Shown: one piece after another, positions 47,459 through 55,327 of the stretch
How positions within the stretch are numbered: position 1 is the first letter of the stretch
Layout of the letters: each line of letters begins with the position of its first letter
From: Stenotrophomonas sp. ASS1
Lineage (GTDB): Bacteria; Pseudomonadota; Gammaproteobacteria; Xanthomonadales; Xanthomonadaceae
NCBI RefSeq assembly: GCF_004346925.1
Contig: NZ_CP031167.1
Span: 3,988,001 to 4,052,000 of the forward strand
Length of the DNA stretch: 64,000 nt
Reading direction: 5' to 3'
The notes under the pieces: generated by a model
What the model saw: the letters and a program-made list of their open reading frames with translations, nothing else
Databases searched by the model: none
What the model was told of the DNA's origin: nothing
Position numbers and translations under genes: made by a program

Positions 47459-47849
47459 CGATCACTCCAAAGGTCTGCCCGCATGATAGCGGCAGGCCAT
47501 CGGCGCCCGTAGGACTTGCGCCCACAGGCACTTCGTGCTGCAGGTTGTGCACAGCACCACGCTGCCTGCGCAGGAAACTGTGGCATCCAGCTGAATTCAC
47601 TCTGTTTCAGCATTGTTTCACACTTAAGTAATTGATTCTTATGGATTTTAAAGTATGGCGATTTTTTGACCAACCCGAGCGTGAGGCCGTCGCCATCGGC
47701 CTCCTGCGCGCCCGCCGACCGGTAACGCACAGCGTTATCCACAGAACATGTGGATAAGACTGAATCTCCAATGGACACCGATATTTAGGTGACATTTATG
47801 ATTCAACGGACCCGGCCCCGCCGCCGCCCACTCCGCCATTCGCGCGCGC
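47459..47849. other. 391-base gene-free region with inverted DnaA boxes
   Basis: No convincing gene is seen here. It is AT-richer than its surroundings at about 47605-47675. It holds TTATCCACA (47735-47743) and its inverse TGTGGATAA (47749-47757), each a perfect consensus DnaA box, separated by 5 bases, and a looser TTGTGCACA at 47545-47553. It lies between the divergent sigma-like gene and priA, so it must carry both promoters. Confidence 0.6.
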
Positions 47850-50048
47850 ATGGCCCGGTACACTGGCCCGATGCTTTCACCGATTCCGACCCTGCAGGTC
47901 GCCCTGCCCGTCCCCCTGCCCCGCCTGTTCGACTACCTGTCGCCGGAGGGCGTGGCCCCCACGGTTGCGGTCGGCTGCCGCCTGAAGGTGCCGTTCGGCA
48001 ACCGTGAGCTGGTCGGTGTGGTGGTGGGACACGGCCAGACCGACGACGGCCAGGGACTCCGCCAGGCGTTGGCTTGGTGCGACCCGCAGCCGCTGCTGCA
48101 GGGTGAGCTGTGGCAGAGCCTGCAGTGGCTGGCGCGCTACACCCACGCGCCGTTGGGCGAAGTACTCAGCACCGCCCTGCCCGGCCCGCTGCGCCACGGC
48201 GAGGCCCTGCCCGACACCCATCACTGGGGCTGGCAACTGACACCCGAAGGCCATGCCCAGCGCGGGAAGCTGCGCGCCGGCAGCCGCCCGCGGCAGCTGG
48301 CCGAACTGCTGGCCGAGGCCGTGGTGGATGAAGACGTACTGGGCGAACGCATGGAGGACTGGCGCACCGCCGCACGCAGTCTGGCCAAGCGTGCACTGGC
48401 CGAGCGCGTGGCGATGACGGTGGCACCGCAGCATGCGCAGCCGCTGCCCGGGCCCACGCTCAACCCGGACCAGGCCGCGGCCGTGACTGCGATCAACGCC
48501 GCCGACGGCTTCCAGCCTTTCCTGCTGGATGGCGTGACCGGCAGCGGCAAGACCGAGGTCTACCTGCAGGCGATCATCCATTGCCTGGCACAGGGCAGGC
48601 AGGCGCTGGTGCTGGTGCCGGAAATCGGCCTGACTCCGCAGACCCTGGCACGCTTCCGCGGCCGCCTCGGCATCGCCGTGCATGCGCTGCATTCGGGCTT
48701 GAACGACAACGAGCGCGCCCGCGTCTGGGCAGCCGCCTCACGTGGTGAAGCACGGGTCATTGTCGGCACCCGCTCGGCAGTGTTCACGCCGCTGCCGCAG
48801 GCCGGTCTGCTGATCATCGACGAGGAACATGACGGCAGCTACAAGCAGCAGGACGGCATCCGCTACCACGCGCGCGATTTCGCCCTGGTGCGCGCCAAGG
48901 CGCTCGGCATTCCCGTGCTGCTCGGCAGTGCCACGCCCTCGCTGGAAACACTGCACAACGCCTATGCCGGGCGCTACGCCCACCTGCGCCTGAAGCAGCG
49001 TGCCGGCGATGCACGACCACCGCGCGTGCGCATCCTTGATGTGCGCAAACGGCCATTGCACGATGGCCTCTCGGCCGATGTTCTGGCCGGCATCGGCGAG
49101 CACCTGCAGCGTGGCCAGCAGGTGCTGGTGTTCAAGAACCGCCGTGGCTACGCACCGGTGCTGCTGTGCCACGACTGCGGATGGACCGCGCCGTGCCAGC
49201 GCTGCGATGCGCCGATGACCGTGCATGGTGGCGGCCGTCGCCTGCAATGCCACCACTGCGGTGCGCGGCAACCGGCGCCGCTGGCATGCCCGGCCTGCGG
49301 CAGCCTGGCGCTGCAGCCACAGGGCATCGGTACCGAACGCCTGGAAGAGCACCTCACCGCCGCCTTCGCCGATTTTCCGGTGGTGCGCATCGACCGCGGC
49401 ACCACCTCACGACGCGACGCACTGGAACAGCAGCTGGCGAGGCTGGGCGACCAACCCGGCATCCTGGTCGGCACGCAGATCCTGGCCAAGGGCCACGACC
49501 TGCCGAAGCTGACATTGGTGGTGGTGGTGGGCATCGACGAAGGTTTGTTCTCCGCGGACTTCCGCGCCAGCGAGAAACTGGCGCAGCAGTTGATCCAAGT
49601 GGCCGGCCGTGCGGGACGCGCGCGTGATCCTGGTGAGGTCTGGCTGCAGACCCATCACCCCGGGCATCCGCTGCTGGAAACCCTGGTGAGCGGTGGCTAC
49701 CACCCGTTCGCGCAGGCCGAGTTGAACCAGCGCCAGGCCGCCGGATTCCCGCCGTTCGCGCATCTGGCACTGATGCGCGCCGAGGCACAGCAGGTCGAGC
49801 ATGCCAATGCGTTCCTGCTGGCGGCGCGGCAACTGCTGGGGGAACAGAATGTGGTCGAGGCCTACGGGCCGATGCCGGCGCCGATGCCGCGGCGTGCCGG
49901 CTACCAGCGCACGCAGCTGCTGCTGTCCGCGCTGCAGCGGCCACCGCTGCATGGCGTGCTGGCCCAGCTGGTGCCGCAGCTGTATGCGCTGCCGGAGGCA
50001 CGCAAGGTGCGCTGGTCGCTGGATGTGGATCCGACGGATCTGTATTGA
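47850..50048 (+). CDS. priA: Primosomal replication protein N' (PriA helicase)
   Basis: A 732-residue replication-restart helicase. It has an N-terminal 3' DNA-binding domain (LQVALPVPLPRLFDYLSPEG), helicase Walker A GVTGSGKTEVYLQA, DEEH box (IIDEEHDGSYKQQ), the zinc-binding region with paired CxxC motifs (CHDCGWTAPCQRCDAPMT, CHHCGARQ and CPACGS) and helicase C motifs (QLIQVAGRAGRARDPG). An alternative start is the ATG at 47871, which begins the domain directly. Confidence 0.97.
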   Translation: MARYTGPMLSPIPTLQVALPVPLPRLFDYLSPEGVAPTVAVGCRLKVPFGNRELVGVVVGHGQTDDGQGLRQALAWCDPQPLLQGELWQSLQWLARYTHAPLGEVLSTALPGPLRHGEALPDTHHWGWQLTPEGHAQRGKLRAGSRPRQLAELLAEAVVDEDVLGERMEDWRTAARSLAKRALAERVAMTVAPQHAQPLPGPTLNPDQAAAVTAINAADGFQPFLLDGVTGSGKTEVYLQAIIHCLAQGRQALVLVPEIGLTPQTLARFRGRLGIAVHALHSGLNDNERARVWAAASRGEARVIVGTRSAVFTPLPQAGLLIIDEEHDGSYKQQDGIRYHARDFALVRAKALGIPVLLGSATPSLETLHNAYAGRYAHLRLKQRAGDARPPRVRILDVRKRPLHDGLSADVLAGIGEHLQRGQQVLVFKNRRGYAPVLLCHDCGWTAPCQRCDAPMTVHGGGRRLQCHHCGARQPAPLACPACGSLALQPQGIGTERLEEHLTAAFADFPVVRIDRGTTSRRDALEQQLARLGDQPGILVGTQILAKGHDLPKLTLVVVVGIDEGLFSADFRASEKLAQQLIQVAGRAGRARDPGEVWLQTHHPGHPLLETLVSGGYHPFAQAELNQRQAAGFPPFAHLALMRAEAQQVEHANAFLLAARQLLGEQNVVEAYGPMPAPMPRRAGYQRTQLLLSALQRPPLHGVLAQLVPQLYALPEARKVRWSLDVDPTDLY

Positions 50049-50067
50049 GGGCGCTGCCCAATGCTGC

Positions 50068-50127
50068 GTAGAGTCGAGCTTGCTCGACTGCCGTGCGCCA
50101 GACACAGTCGAGCAAGCTCGACTCTAC
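50068..50127. repeat. SMAG-type inverted pair, GTAGAGTC subfamily
   Basis: Two units, GTAGAGTCGAGC-TT-GCTCGACT (50068-50089) and its inverse (50106-50127), separated by 16 bases, follow priA by 20 bases. Confidence 0.85.
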
Positions 50128-50174
50128 CGTCGGTCCGTATGGACCCGACGGAACTGTATTGAGGCAGACGAACG

Positions 50175-50239
50175 CTAGCGCCGGGCCATGCCCGGCGGTC
50201 CTCCGCATACCACGCTCGCCGGGCATGGCCCGGCGCTAC
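50175..50239. repeat. SMAG-type inverted pair, GTAGCGCC subfamily
   Basis: Units 50175-50197 (head changed to CTAG) and 50217-50239 (inverse orientation, intact GTAG head) share the GCCGGGC-CAT-GCCCGGC palindrome. They lie between priA and the GST stop. Confidence 0.82.
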
Positions 50240-50242
50240 CCC

Positions 50243-50863
50243 TCAGGTCAGCGGCGACATCACGCCGCGCTGGTAGGCCGGGCGTTCGCGCAGGCGGGCG
50301 TACCAGTCGGCCAGGTGCGGCAGTTCCGGGCGCTGGATGGGCAGTTCGAACCAGGCATAGATCAGCGAGCCCAGCGGGATGTCACCCATCGCGAACGTCT
50401 CGCCCGACAGCCACGGCTGTCTGGCCAACGTGGCATCGGCCATCGCCAGGTAGTCACCGGCACGCACGATGGCGGCATTGATGCGCGCTTCGTCGCGGTC
50501 AGCTGGGGCGGTGCGCATGATGCCCCAGATCAGGTCGGTGTACAGCGGCGCCATGCGCGAGGTGCTCCAGTCCATCCACTTCTCGGCCTGGGCGCGTTCC
50601 ATCGGGTCTTCGGCGTACAGCGTGCCCAGCGCGTAGCGCGCACTCAGATAGCGCACGATGGTATTCGATTCCCACAGCGGCAGGCCATGGTCTTCGATCA
50701 CCGGCACCAGGCTGTTGGGATTCATCGCCAGGTACTCCGGCGTCTGCGTGCCGCCGTGGCTGCCACCGACTTCGATGGACTCATACGGCAGGCCGATTTC
50801 CTCGGCGCACCACAGCACCTTGCGGACGTTGCTGGAATTGCGGCGGCCCCAGATCTTCAACAT
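50243..50863 (-). CDS. Glutathione S-transferase family protein
   Basis: A 206-residue cytosolic GST. The N-domain has MLKIWGRRNSSNVRKVLWCAEEIG (catalytic Ser/Cys region), NPNSLVPVIEDHG with cis-Pro, and WESNTIVRYLSARY. A helical C-domain ends in WYARLRERPAYQRGV. The ATG at 50863 starts the fold. Unrelated in sequence to the GST at 11357. Substrate unknown. Confidence 0.9.
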   Translation of the reverse strand: MLKIWGRRNSSNVRKVLWCAEEIGLPYESIEVGGSHGGTQTPEYLAMNPNSLVPVIEDHGLPLWESNTIVRYLSARYALGTLYAEDPMERAQAEKWMDWSTSRMAPLYTDLIWGIMRTAPADRDEARINAAIVRAGDYLAMADATLARQPWLSGETFAMGDIPLGSLIYAWFELPIQRPELPHLADWYARLRERPAYQRGVMSPLT

Positions 50864-50958
50864 GCGGGTTTTTTCCTTGCTGGCAATGCGAGCGGCAACG
50901 ATACGCCTGATCGGAGTGGGTGTGTGGGTGGCGGATGCGGGATCTGGCATCTGGGGCT

Positions 50959-51012
50959 TGCCGGCCAGCGGCCGGCACTACCGGTTCCTTTCCGGCCAGC
51001 GGCCGGCACTAC
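50959..51012 (-). repeat. Two tandem SMAG-type repeats, GTAGTGCC subfamily; one ends the NYN gene
   Basis: Two copies in the same orientation, 50959-50981 and 50990-51012 (the second has TTCC for TGCC). The GTAG head of the second supplies the TAG stop of the NYN gene at 51009-51011. Confidence 0.85.
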
Positions 51013-51788
51013 CGGTTTTTCTTCGGCAGCGCGCGCACGTAGGAGGACTTGCCGTCCTTCTTCAGCTCGAACAGGCCGATCGCTGCCAGCAGGTCACTGA
51101 GCTTGCCGTAACCGTAGTTGCGCGGATCGAACGAGGCCTGGTTGCCGATCTGGCTGCCGACCGGGCCAAGGTGCGACCAGCCATCCTCGCCCTCGGCCGA
51201 GGACACCGCACGGCGCAGCATCTTCACCAGCCGCGTATCGCTGCGCATTTCCGCGCCGCTCTTGCGTGGACGCGCATCGTCGTTGGCCACTGGCTCGTTC
51301 GGTGCCTGTTCGTTCGATGACTGTTCGGTATCCTGCACGCTGGCATGGGTCTGGCCCAGCGCTTCCAGATAGGTGAACTTCGAACACGCATTGACGAACG
51401 GTTCCGGCGTTTTCTTCTCGCCGAAGCCATAGACCTTCACGCCATCGGTCAGCAGGCGCATCACCATCGGGGTGAAGTCGGCATCGCTGGACACGATGGC
51501 GAAGCCATCCAGATTGCGCGCGTACAGCAGGTCCATGGCATCGATCACCATCGCCATGTCCGACGCGTTCTTGCCTTTGCTGTAGGCGAACTGCTGGATC
51601 GGGCGGATCGCATATTCGTGCAGCACGGCCTCCCAACCCTTCAACCGCGGGCTCTTCCAGTTGCCATAGGCGCGGCGCACGTTGGCCACGCCGTAGCGGG
51701 CGACTTCGGCCAGGACCTCGTCGATCTTCGAGGCCGGCGCGTTGTCGGCGTCGATCAACAGGGCGATGCGCTTTTCCGGTTCGCTCAT
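51009..51788 (-). CDS. NYN-domain protein (LabA-like/DUF88), probable RNase with OST-HTH-like tail
   Basis: A 259-residue cytosolic protein. The N-terminal NYN/PIN-like domain has acidic metal ligands in ALLIDADNAPASKIDEVL, NASDMAMVIDAMDLLYA and AIVSSDADFTPMVMRLLTDG. A low-complexity linker (about 160-195) leads to an OST-HTH/LOTUS-like C-domain (KMLRRAVSSAEGEDGWSHLG to FELKKDG). GAGGAG lies before the ATG. NYN proteins are RNases or bind RNA; the target is unknown. The TAG stop is part of a repeat head. Confidence 0.88.
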   Translation of the reverse strand: MSEPEKRIALLIDADNAPASKIDEVLAEVARYGVANVRRAYGNWKSPRLKGWEAVLHEYAIRPIQQFAYSKGKNASDMAMVIDAMDLLYARNLDGFAIVSSDADFTPMVMRLLTDGVKVYGFGEKKTPEPFVNACSKFTYLEALGQTHASVQDTEQSSNEQAPNEPVANDDARPRKSGAEMRSDTRLVKMLRRAVSSAEGEDGWSHLGPVGSQIGNQASFDPRNYGYGKLSDLLAAIGLFELKKDGKSSYVRALPKKNR

Positions 51789-51911
51789 GGACTCCTCGCG
51801 GGCGGTTGCCTGAACCCGAGTATCGCCGATCCACGCGGGCGCTGACGTGACAGGGCGCCATCGTGCGAAGATGCCAGGCGCTTCCCCCAATGCCCCCACT
51901 GGAGTGAGTCG

Positions 51912-53192
51912 ATGAGTCGCGAGCGCGTTCCCCACCTGGTTGTTGTCGGCGGCGGTTTTGCCGGTCTCTGGGCCACCCGTGCCCTGGCCCGCGAGCGCAT
52001 ACGCATCACCCTGGTCGACCGCCGCAACCACCATCTGTTCCAGCCACTGCTGTACCAGGTGGCCACCGCCGGCCTGTCCGCGCCGGACATCGCCGCGCCG
52101 CTGCGCCACATCCTCGGCCACCAGCGCAATGTGGAAGTCCGCCTGGGCGAAGTGGTGACCATCGACAAGCAGGCCCGGCAGATCCGCATGGCCGATGGCA
52201 GCACGCTGGACTACGACAGCCTGCTGCTGGCTACCGGCGCCACCCACGCCTACTTCGGCAACGACCAATGGGCCGATGATGCGCCCGGGCTGAAGACGCT
52301 GGACGATGCCATCGCACTGCGCCGCAAGCTGCTGCTGGCGTTCGAGCGCGCCGAGGCCGAGCCGGACCCGGCGAAGAAAGCGGCGTGGTTGAGCTTTGCC
52401 GTGGTCGGCGGCGGCCCCACCGGTGTTGAACTGGCCGGTACCTTGGCCGAAATCGCGCGGCATACGCTGCGCAACGAGTTCCGCCATATCGATCCGGCCA
52501 GCGCCAAGGTGCGGCTGGTCGAAGCCGGCCCGCGCGTGTTGTCTTCGTTCCCGGAAGTGCTTTCGCTGAAGGCAAGGCGGCAACTGGAAAAACTGGGTGT
52601 GGAGGTGCTGACCGGTACCCCGGTGAGCGACATCGACAGCCAGGGTTTCAAGCTCGGCGATCAGTTCGTACCGGCCCGCACCGTGGTGTGGGCCGCCGGC
52701 GTGGCCGCTTCACCGCTGGCGCGCACGCTGGAGGTGCCACTGGACCGCGCTGGACGCGTGCAGGTGCAACCCGACCTCACCCTGCCTGGGCACCCCGAGC
52801 TGTTCGTGGCCGGTGACCTGGCCGCACTGAACCAGGCCAATGGCAAGCCGGTGCCCGGCGTCGCGCCCGCCGCCAAGCAGATGGGCAAGTACGTGGCCGA
52901 GGTGATCCGCGCGCGTCTGCATGGCAAGGCCGCACCGGGGCCGTTCAAGTACGCCGACTTCGGCAACCTCGCCACCATCGGCCGCATGGCCGCGATCGTG
53001 CACCTGGGCCGGCTGCAACTCTCGGGCGTCCTCGCCTGGTGGTTCTGGCTGGCCGCACACGTGTTCTTCCTGATCGGCTTCCGCAACCGCATCGTGGTGC
53101 TGCTGAACTGGGCCGTGGCGTACTGGAGCTACCAGCGCAGCGCGCGCATCATCTTCGGTGATGATCAGGAAGACCGGCGACCCCGACGGTAG
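51912..53192 (+). CDS. ndh: Type II NADH dehydrogenase
   Basis: A 426-residue NDH-2, a single-subunit membrane-associated flavoprotein that oxidises NADH without pumping protons. It has the N-terminal FAD-binding LVVVGGGFAGLWATRALA (about 8-25), HHLFQPLLYQVATAGLS, an NAD-binding GGGPTGVELAGTLAEIA and the FAD motif LFVAGDLAALNQ. The C-terminal part is hydrophobic and carries membrane-anchoring helices (SGVLAWWFWLAAHVFFLIGF). GGAG lies before the ATG. The TAG stop is the GTAG head of the next repeat. Confidence 0.95.
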   Translation: MSRERVPHLVVVGGGFAGLWATRALARERIRITLVDRRNHHLFQPLLYQVATAGLSAPDIAAPLRHILGHQRNVEVRLGEVVTIDKQARQIRMADGSTLDYDSLLLATGATHAYFGNDQWADDAPGLKTLDDAIALRRKLLLAFERAEAEPDPAKKAAWLSFAVVGGGPTGVELAGTLAEIARHTLRNEFRHIDPASAKVRLVEAGPRVLSSFPEVLSLKARRQLEKLGVEVLTGTPVSDIDSQGFKLGDQFVPARTVVWAAGVAASPLARTLEVPLDRAGRVQVQPDLTLPGHPELFVAGDLAALNQANGKPVPGVAPAAKQMGKYVAEVIRARLHGKAAPGPFKYADFGNLATIGRMAAIVHLGRLQLSGVLAWWFWLAAHVFFLIGFRNRIVVLLNWAVAYWSYQRSARIIFGDDQEDRRPRR

Positions 53193-53211
53193 TGCCGGCC
53201 GCTGGCCGGCT
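53189..53211 (+). repeat. SMAG-type repeat, GTAGTGCC subfamily, overlapping the ndh stop codon
   Basis: GTAG with the TGCCGGCC-GCT-GGCCGGC palindrome. The ndh stop codon TAG at 53190-53192 is bases 2-4 of GTAG. Confidence 0.85.
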
Positions 53212-53218
53212 GCTGCGC

Positions 53219-53253
53219 GGTCGGATCCCTTTCCGCAGGAAAGGGCTCTGACC
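53219..53253. repeat. Non-SMAG inverted repeat
   Basis: Arms of 16 bases (GGTCGGATCCCTTTCC and an inverse with two mismatches) flank GCA, with GACCCCG after. It resembles a palindrome family found in Xanthomonadaceae (to my recollection) and differs from the SMAG units on both sides. Confidence 0.7.
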
Positions 53254-53264
53254 CCGTCAACACC

Positions 53265-53287
53265 ATCCACGCATGGCGTGGATCTAC
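53265..53287 (-). repeat. SMAG-type repeat, GTAGATCC subfamily, overlapping a stop codon
   Basis: A full unit on the minus strand. Its GTAG head at 53284-53287 contains the TAG stop (53284-53286) of the small membrane-protein gene. Confidence 0.85.
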
Positions 53288-53739
53288 CGGTTCATCGGGC
53301 CACCTGGCACCCGCCGTTTCGACCAGGTGCGGCAGAAATCCTCCTTCCTCGCGGTGTCGGCAATCTGTGCGGCACTCCAATGCCGGGTGATCCAGATCGT
53401 CAATGCGGTGCTGCTCAGATGCCAGCGCGGCATGCAGTGCCGAGGCTGCCGCCACAGGTGGCGTCGGGCAATCCAGTAAGCCTCCCGCTCCACTTCAGGC
53501 ACCTTCTTCTGCATCACGTCCTTGTCGAAGAACTGCGCGGCGAAGCGCCAGGGGTTCATCGGCTGGTATCCCGCCCGTGGTTCACTACTGCACGCAGCCA
53601 CACCACTGGGCACGCGGTCCGCCGGCTTCGGCCGGCCTTCCACCAGCGCCAGTCCGAGCAGGTACAACAGGCCAGGCAGCAGTGCGATGCCGGCGACCAC
53701 CACGATGACTGACAGCCACGCTTTCCCCGCCGCACCCAT
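53284..53739 (-). CDS. Single-TM protein of unknown function
   Basis: A 151-residue protein with one N-terminal membrane helix (about 7-33) and a periplasmic part rich in Trp/Arg/Lys (EREAYWIARRHLWRQPRHCM, LTIWITRHWSAAQIADTA). The second stretch vaguely resembles a peptidoglycan glycosyltransferase helix, but no catalytic motif is visible, so I leave it unnamed. It begins 3 bases after the upstream gene ends, so the two are likely one operon. TAG stop from a repeat head. Confidence 0.65.
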   Translation of the reverse strand: MGAAGKAWLSVIVVVAGIALLPGLLYLLGLALVEGRPKPADRVPSGVAACSSEPRAGYQPMNPWRFAAQFFDKDVMQKKVPEVEREAYWIARRHLWRQPRHCMPRWHLSSTALTIWITRHWSAAQIADTARKEDFCRTWSKRRVPGGPMNR

Positions 53740-53742
53740 CGC

Positions 53743-54174
53743 TCACTGCGCCTTTGGTTTCGCGTACCACAGTGCGTTGACGATGACCCAGCGCTGGTCG
53801 AAGCGGCCCATGTGGAAGTAGTCGACGAACCACGGGGTTTCCAGCCGCACCGAGGCGGCGTTGCCGGTCACGTCCAGCACCGTGCAGCGGCGGTCCCATT
53901 GATCCTTCGGGGTCTTCAGCGCGCCCTGCTTCGTCAACGCGACCAGCTCTTCCTTCGACATGCGGCGCAGGCCCAGGCGTTCGTCGGGTGTATCGCCGAG
54001 CACCGCGCGCTTGGCCAGGTCCGGGTGCAGGGAGCGGGCGACGCGCTGCGGGTCGGCCTCCAGCTGGCCGTCGACGTAATCGTGGCAGGTGGCTTCGATG
54101 GCCGCGATGGTGGCCGGGTCGGCGGCAGGGCTCGTTGCTGCGGAAAGAGCGAACAGCAGGGCAATCGTGGACAT
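53743..54174 (-). CDS. Exported NTF2-like (putative lumazine-binding-type) protein
   Basis: A 143-residue protein with a short signal peptide (about 1-17). The mature part has ATIAAIEATCHDYVDGQLEA, HPDLAKRAV and RWVIVNALWYAKPKAQ, which read like the SnoaL/NTF2-like family often annotated as putative lumazine-binding. GGAG precedes the ATG at 54174. It is in operon with the single-TM gene downstream. Function unknown. Confidence 0.75.
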   Translation of the reverse strand: MSTIALLFALSAATSPAADPATIAAIEATCHDYVDGQLEADPQRVARSLHPDLAKRAVLGDTPDERLGLRRMSKEELVALTKQGALKTPKDQWDRRCTVLDVTGNAASVRLETPWFVDYFHMGRFDQRWVIVNALWYAKPKAQ

Positions 54175-54223
54175 CCGGGTCTCCAGCTCTGGGCGCGGGG
54201 CGATCATGGCATGGGCAAGCCGC

Positions 54224-54246
54224 ATCCACGCATGGCGTGGATCTAC
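54224..54246 (-). repeat. SMAG-type repeat, GTAGATCC subfamily, overlapping a stop codon
   Basis: A full unit on the minus strand. Its GTAG (54243-54246) contains the TAG stop of the lipoprotein gene. Confidence 0.85.
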
Positions 54247-54656
54247 TGCATCAGGCCCATTTCGTCGACGCTCAGCTGCATGTACAGGAACGCGGCCGCT
54301 TCGTCGGTCATCGGCTGGCCCTGCGGGAAACTGTCGAGCCAGGCGGAGATGCGCGCATGCCGATGCTTCAGCGCATCAGCTATCGCGCGCTTTTCCGCGT
54401 CGGTGGCATGTTCCTGCATCTCATCGCGCAGCAGGTCATCGCCGATGCCCCATTTTTCGGCCAGCGGGATCAGGTCGACCAGATCGGGCGGCACCTGGTC
54501 GCGGCGCAGGTGGATGGGCTCGGGCGTGTCCGGGCCGCGCTGTGCGGCCAGTTCGGCGGCGCTGCCGATCTGCCCGTGCTGCAGCGGTGGCGGAGTCTGG
54601 GCGCAGGCCGACAGGGTGATACAGAACGTCAACATCAGCATCCAGCAGGATTTCAT
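54243..54656 (-). CDS. Putative lipoprotein of unknown function
   Basis: A 137-residue lipoprotein. The signal peptide ends in the lipobox TLSAC (Cys18). The mature chain is soluble, with HLRRDQVPPDLVDLIPLAEK and a helical segment with regular charged residues (RDEMQEHATDAEKRAIADAL). AGGAAG stands before the ATG. The TAG stop comes from the neighbouring repeat. No family is recognised. Confidence 0.7.
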   Translation of the reverse strand: MKSCWMLMLTFCITLSACAQTPPPLQHGQIGSAAELAAQRGPDTPEPIHLRRDQVPPDLVDLIPLAEKWGIGDDLLRDEMQEHATDAEKRAIADALKHRHARISAWLDSFPQGQPMTDEAAAFLYMQLSVDEMGLMQ

Positions 54657-54710
54657 CGGACCGCTTCCTGTGTCGATGGATGTGGCGATGATGGCATGGC
54701 CCAGCACACC

Positions 54711-54733
54711 ATCCACGCATGGCGTGGATCTAC
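54711..54733 (-). repeat. SMAG-type repeat, GTAGATCC subfamily, overlapping a stop codon
   Basis: A full unit on the minus strand. Its GTAG (54730-54733) contains the TAG stop of the GIY-YIG gene. Confidence 0.85.
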
Positions 54734-54996
54734 AGGACCGGCGCCTGCAGCCAGGCCAGCTTGCGTTCGCGCGGCTGCTGCTTGAGCTGCCACTCGGCCC
54801 GCGAGGCGGCGGCCCGGTCCGGGTACTCGCGCACGGCCAGCACGCGCAGTGGCGGCCGTGCCCGGGTGTAGCGCGCGCCCTTGCCGGCCTGGTGGGCGGC
54901 GAAACGCGCCTCCACATCGGTGCTGATGCCGGCGTAGTAGCTGCCATCGCGGCATTCGAGCAGGTACAGGAACCACGGGCGGAGGGACGGGGCCAT
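54730..54996 (-). CDS. GIY-YIG nuclease superfamily protein (YhbQ/UPF0213-like)
   Basis: An 88-residue, single-domain GIY-YIG protein. [25 protein letters not shown] carries the GIY and YIG equivalents (about 8-32), and the conserved Arg and the [15 protein letters not shown] segment follow. It matches the size and layout of small YhbQ/UPF0213 proteins. The nuclease role of this subfamily is uncertain. The ATG at 54996 gives this standard length. Its TAG stop is part of a repeat head. Confidence 0.88.
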   Translation of the reverse strand: MAPSLRPWFLYLLECRDGSYYAGISTDVEARFAAHQAGKGARYTRARPPLRVLAVREYPDRAAASRAEWQLKQQPRERKLAWLQAPVL

Positions 54997-55028
54997 GCCC
55001 GGATTATGCCGTGCTGCACTGCAGCGGA

Positions 55029-55034
55029 TATACT
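55029..55034 (+). promoter_or_regulatory. -10 element for the glycine-riboswitch transcript
   Basis: TATACT lies 7 bases before the first P1 stem of the riboswitch, as expected for its promoter. A TTATGC at 55004-55009 is a weak -35. Confidence 0.5.
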
Positions 55035-55040
55035 GGCGCC

Positions 55041-55245
55041 CGAATGCAGGAGAGAGGCGCCGCGCTGGCGCCCGCCGAAGGCGCAGGCTCCCATGATCGC
55101 TCAGGCCGGTGGGCTGGAATCCCACCAACCATGCATTCGACTCGCCGAGCTGGAGAGAGGTCACCGGGCACGCCCGGGACGATCCGCCGAAGGGGCACGC
55201 GGCCAACGCCGCTGAACTCTCAGGCAAAAGGACAGCGGGAGCGGC
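55041..55245 (+). ncRNA. Tandem glycine riboswitch
   Basis: Two adjacent glycine aptamers. Aptamer 1 opens with CGAATGCA pairing with TGCATTCG (55041-55048 with 55132-55139) and has the GGAGAGAGGC core and GCCGAAGG. Aptamer 2 (about 55149-55243) has GGAGAGAGG, GCCGAAGGGGCA and the conserved CTCAGGCAAAAGGACAGC end. It lies upstream of the TRIC/YadS channel gene, a known target class for glycine riboswitches, leaving about 80 bases for the expression platform. Confidence 0.9.
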
Positions 55246-55327
55246 ACCGGTCATCGTCATCCCGTCATTGCGCAGGCAGTGGCGGTAGTCGCGCATGGCC
55301 GGCCCCACCGCGCCCGGAGCCTGTCCC

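Noticed and set aside
47545..47757. Chromosomal origin (oriC) at the DnaA boxes
   Set aside because: Only two perfect boxes and one loose box, with no dnaA, dnaN, rpmH or gidA nearby. A regulatory or titration site is more likely.
50068..50239. CRISPR-like array after priA
   Set aside because: The repeats are inverted SMAG pairs with unlike palindromes, not direct repeats with regular spacers, and no cas genes are present.
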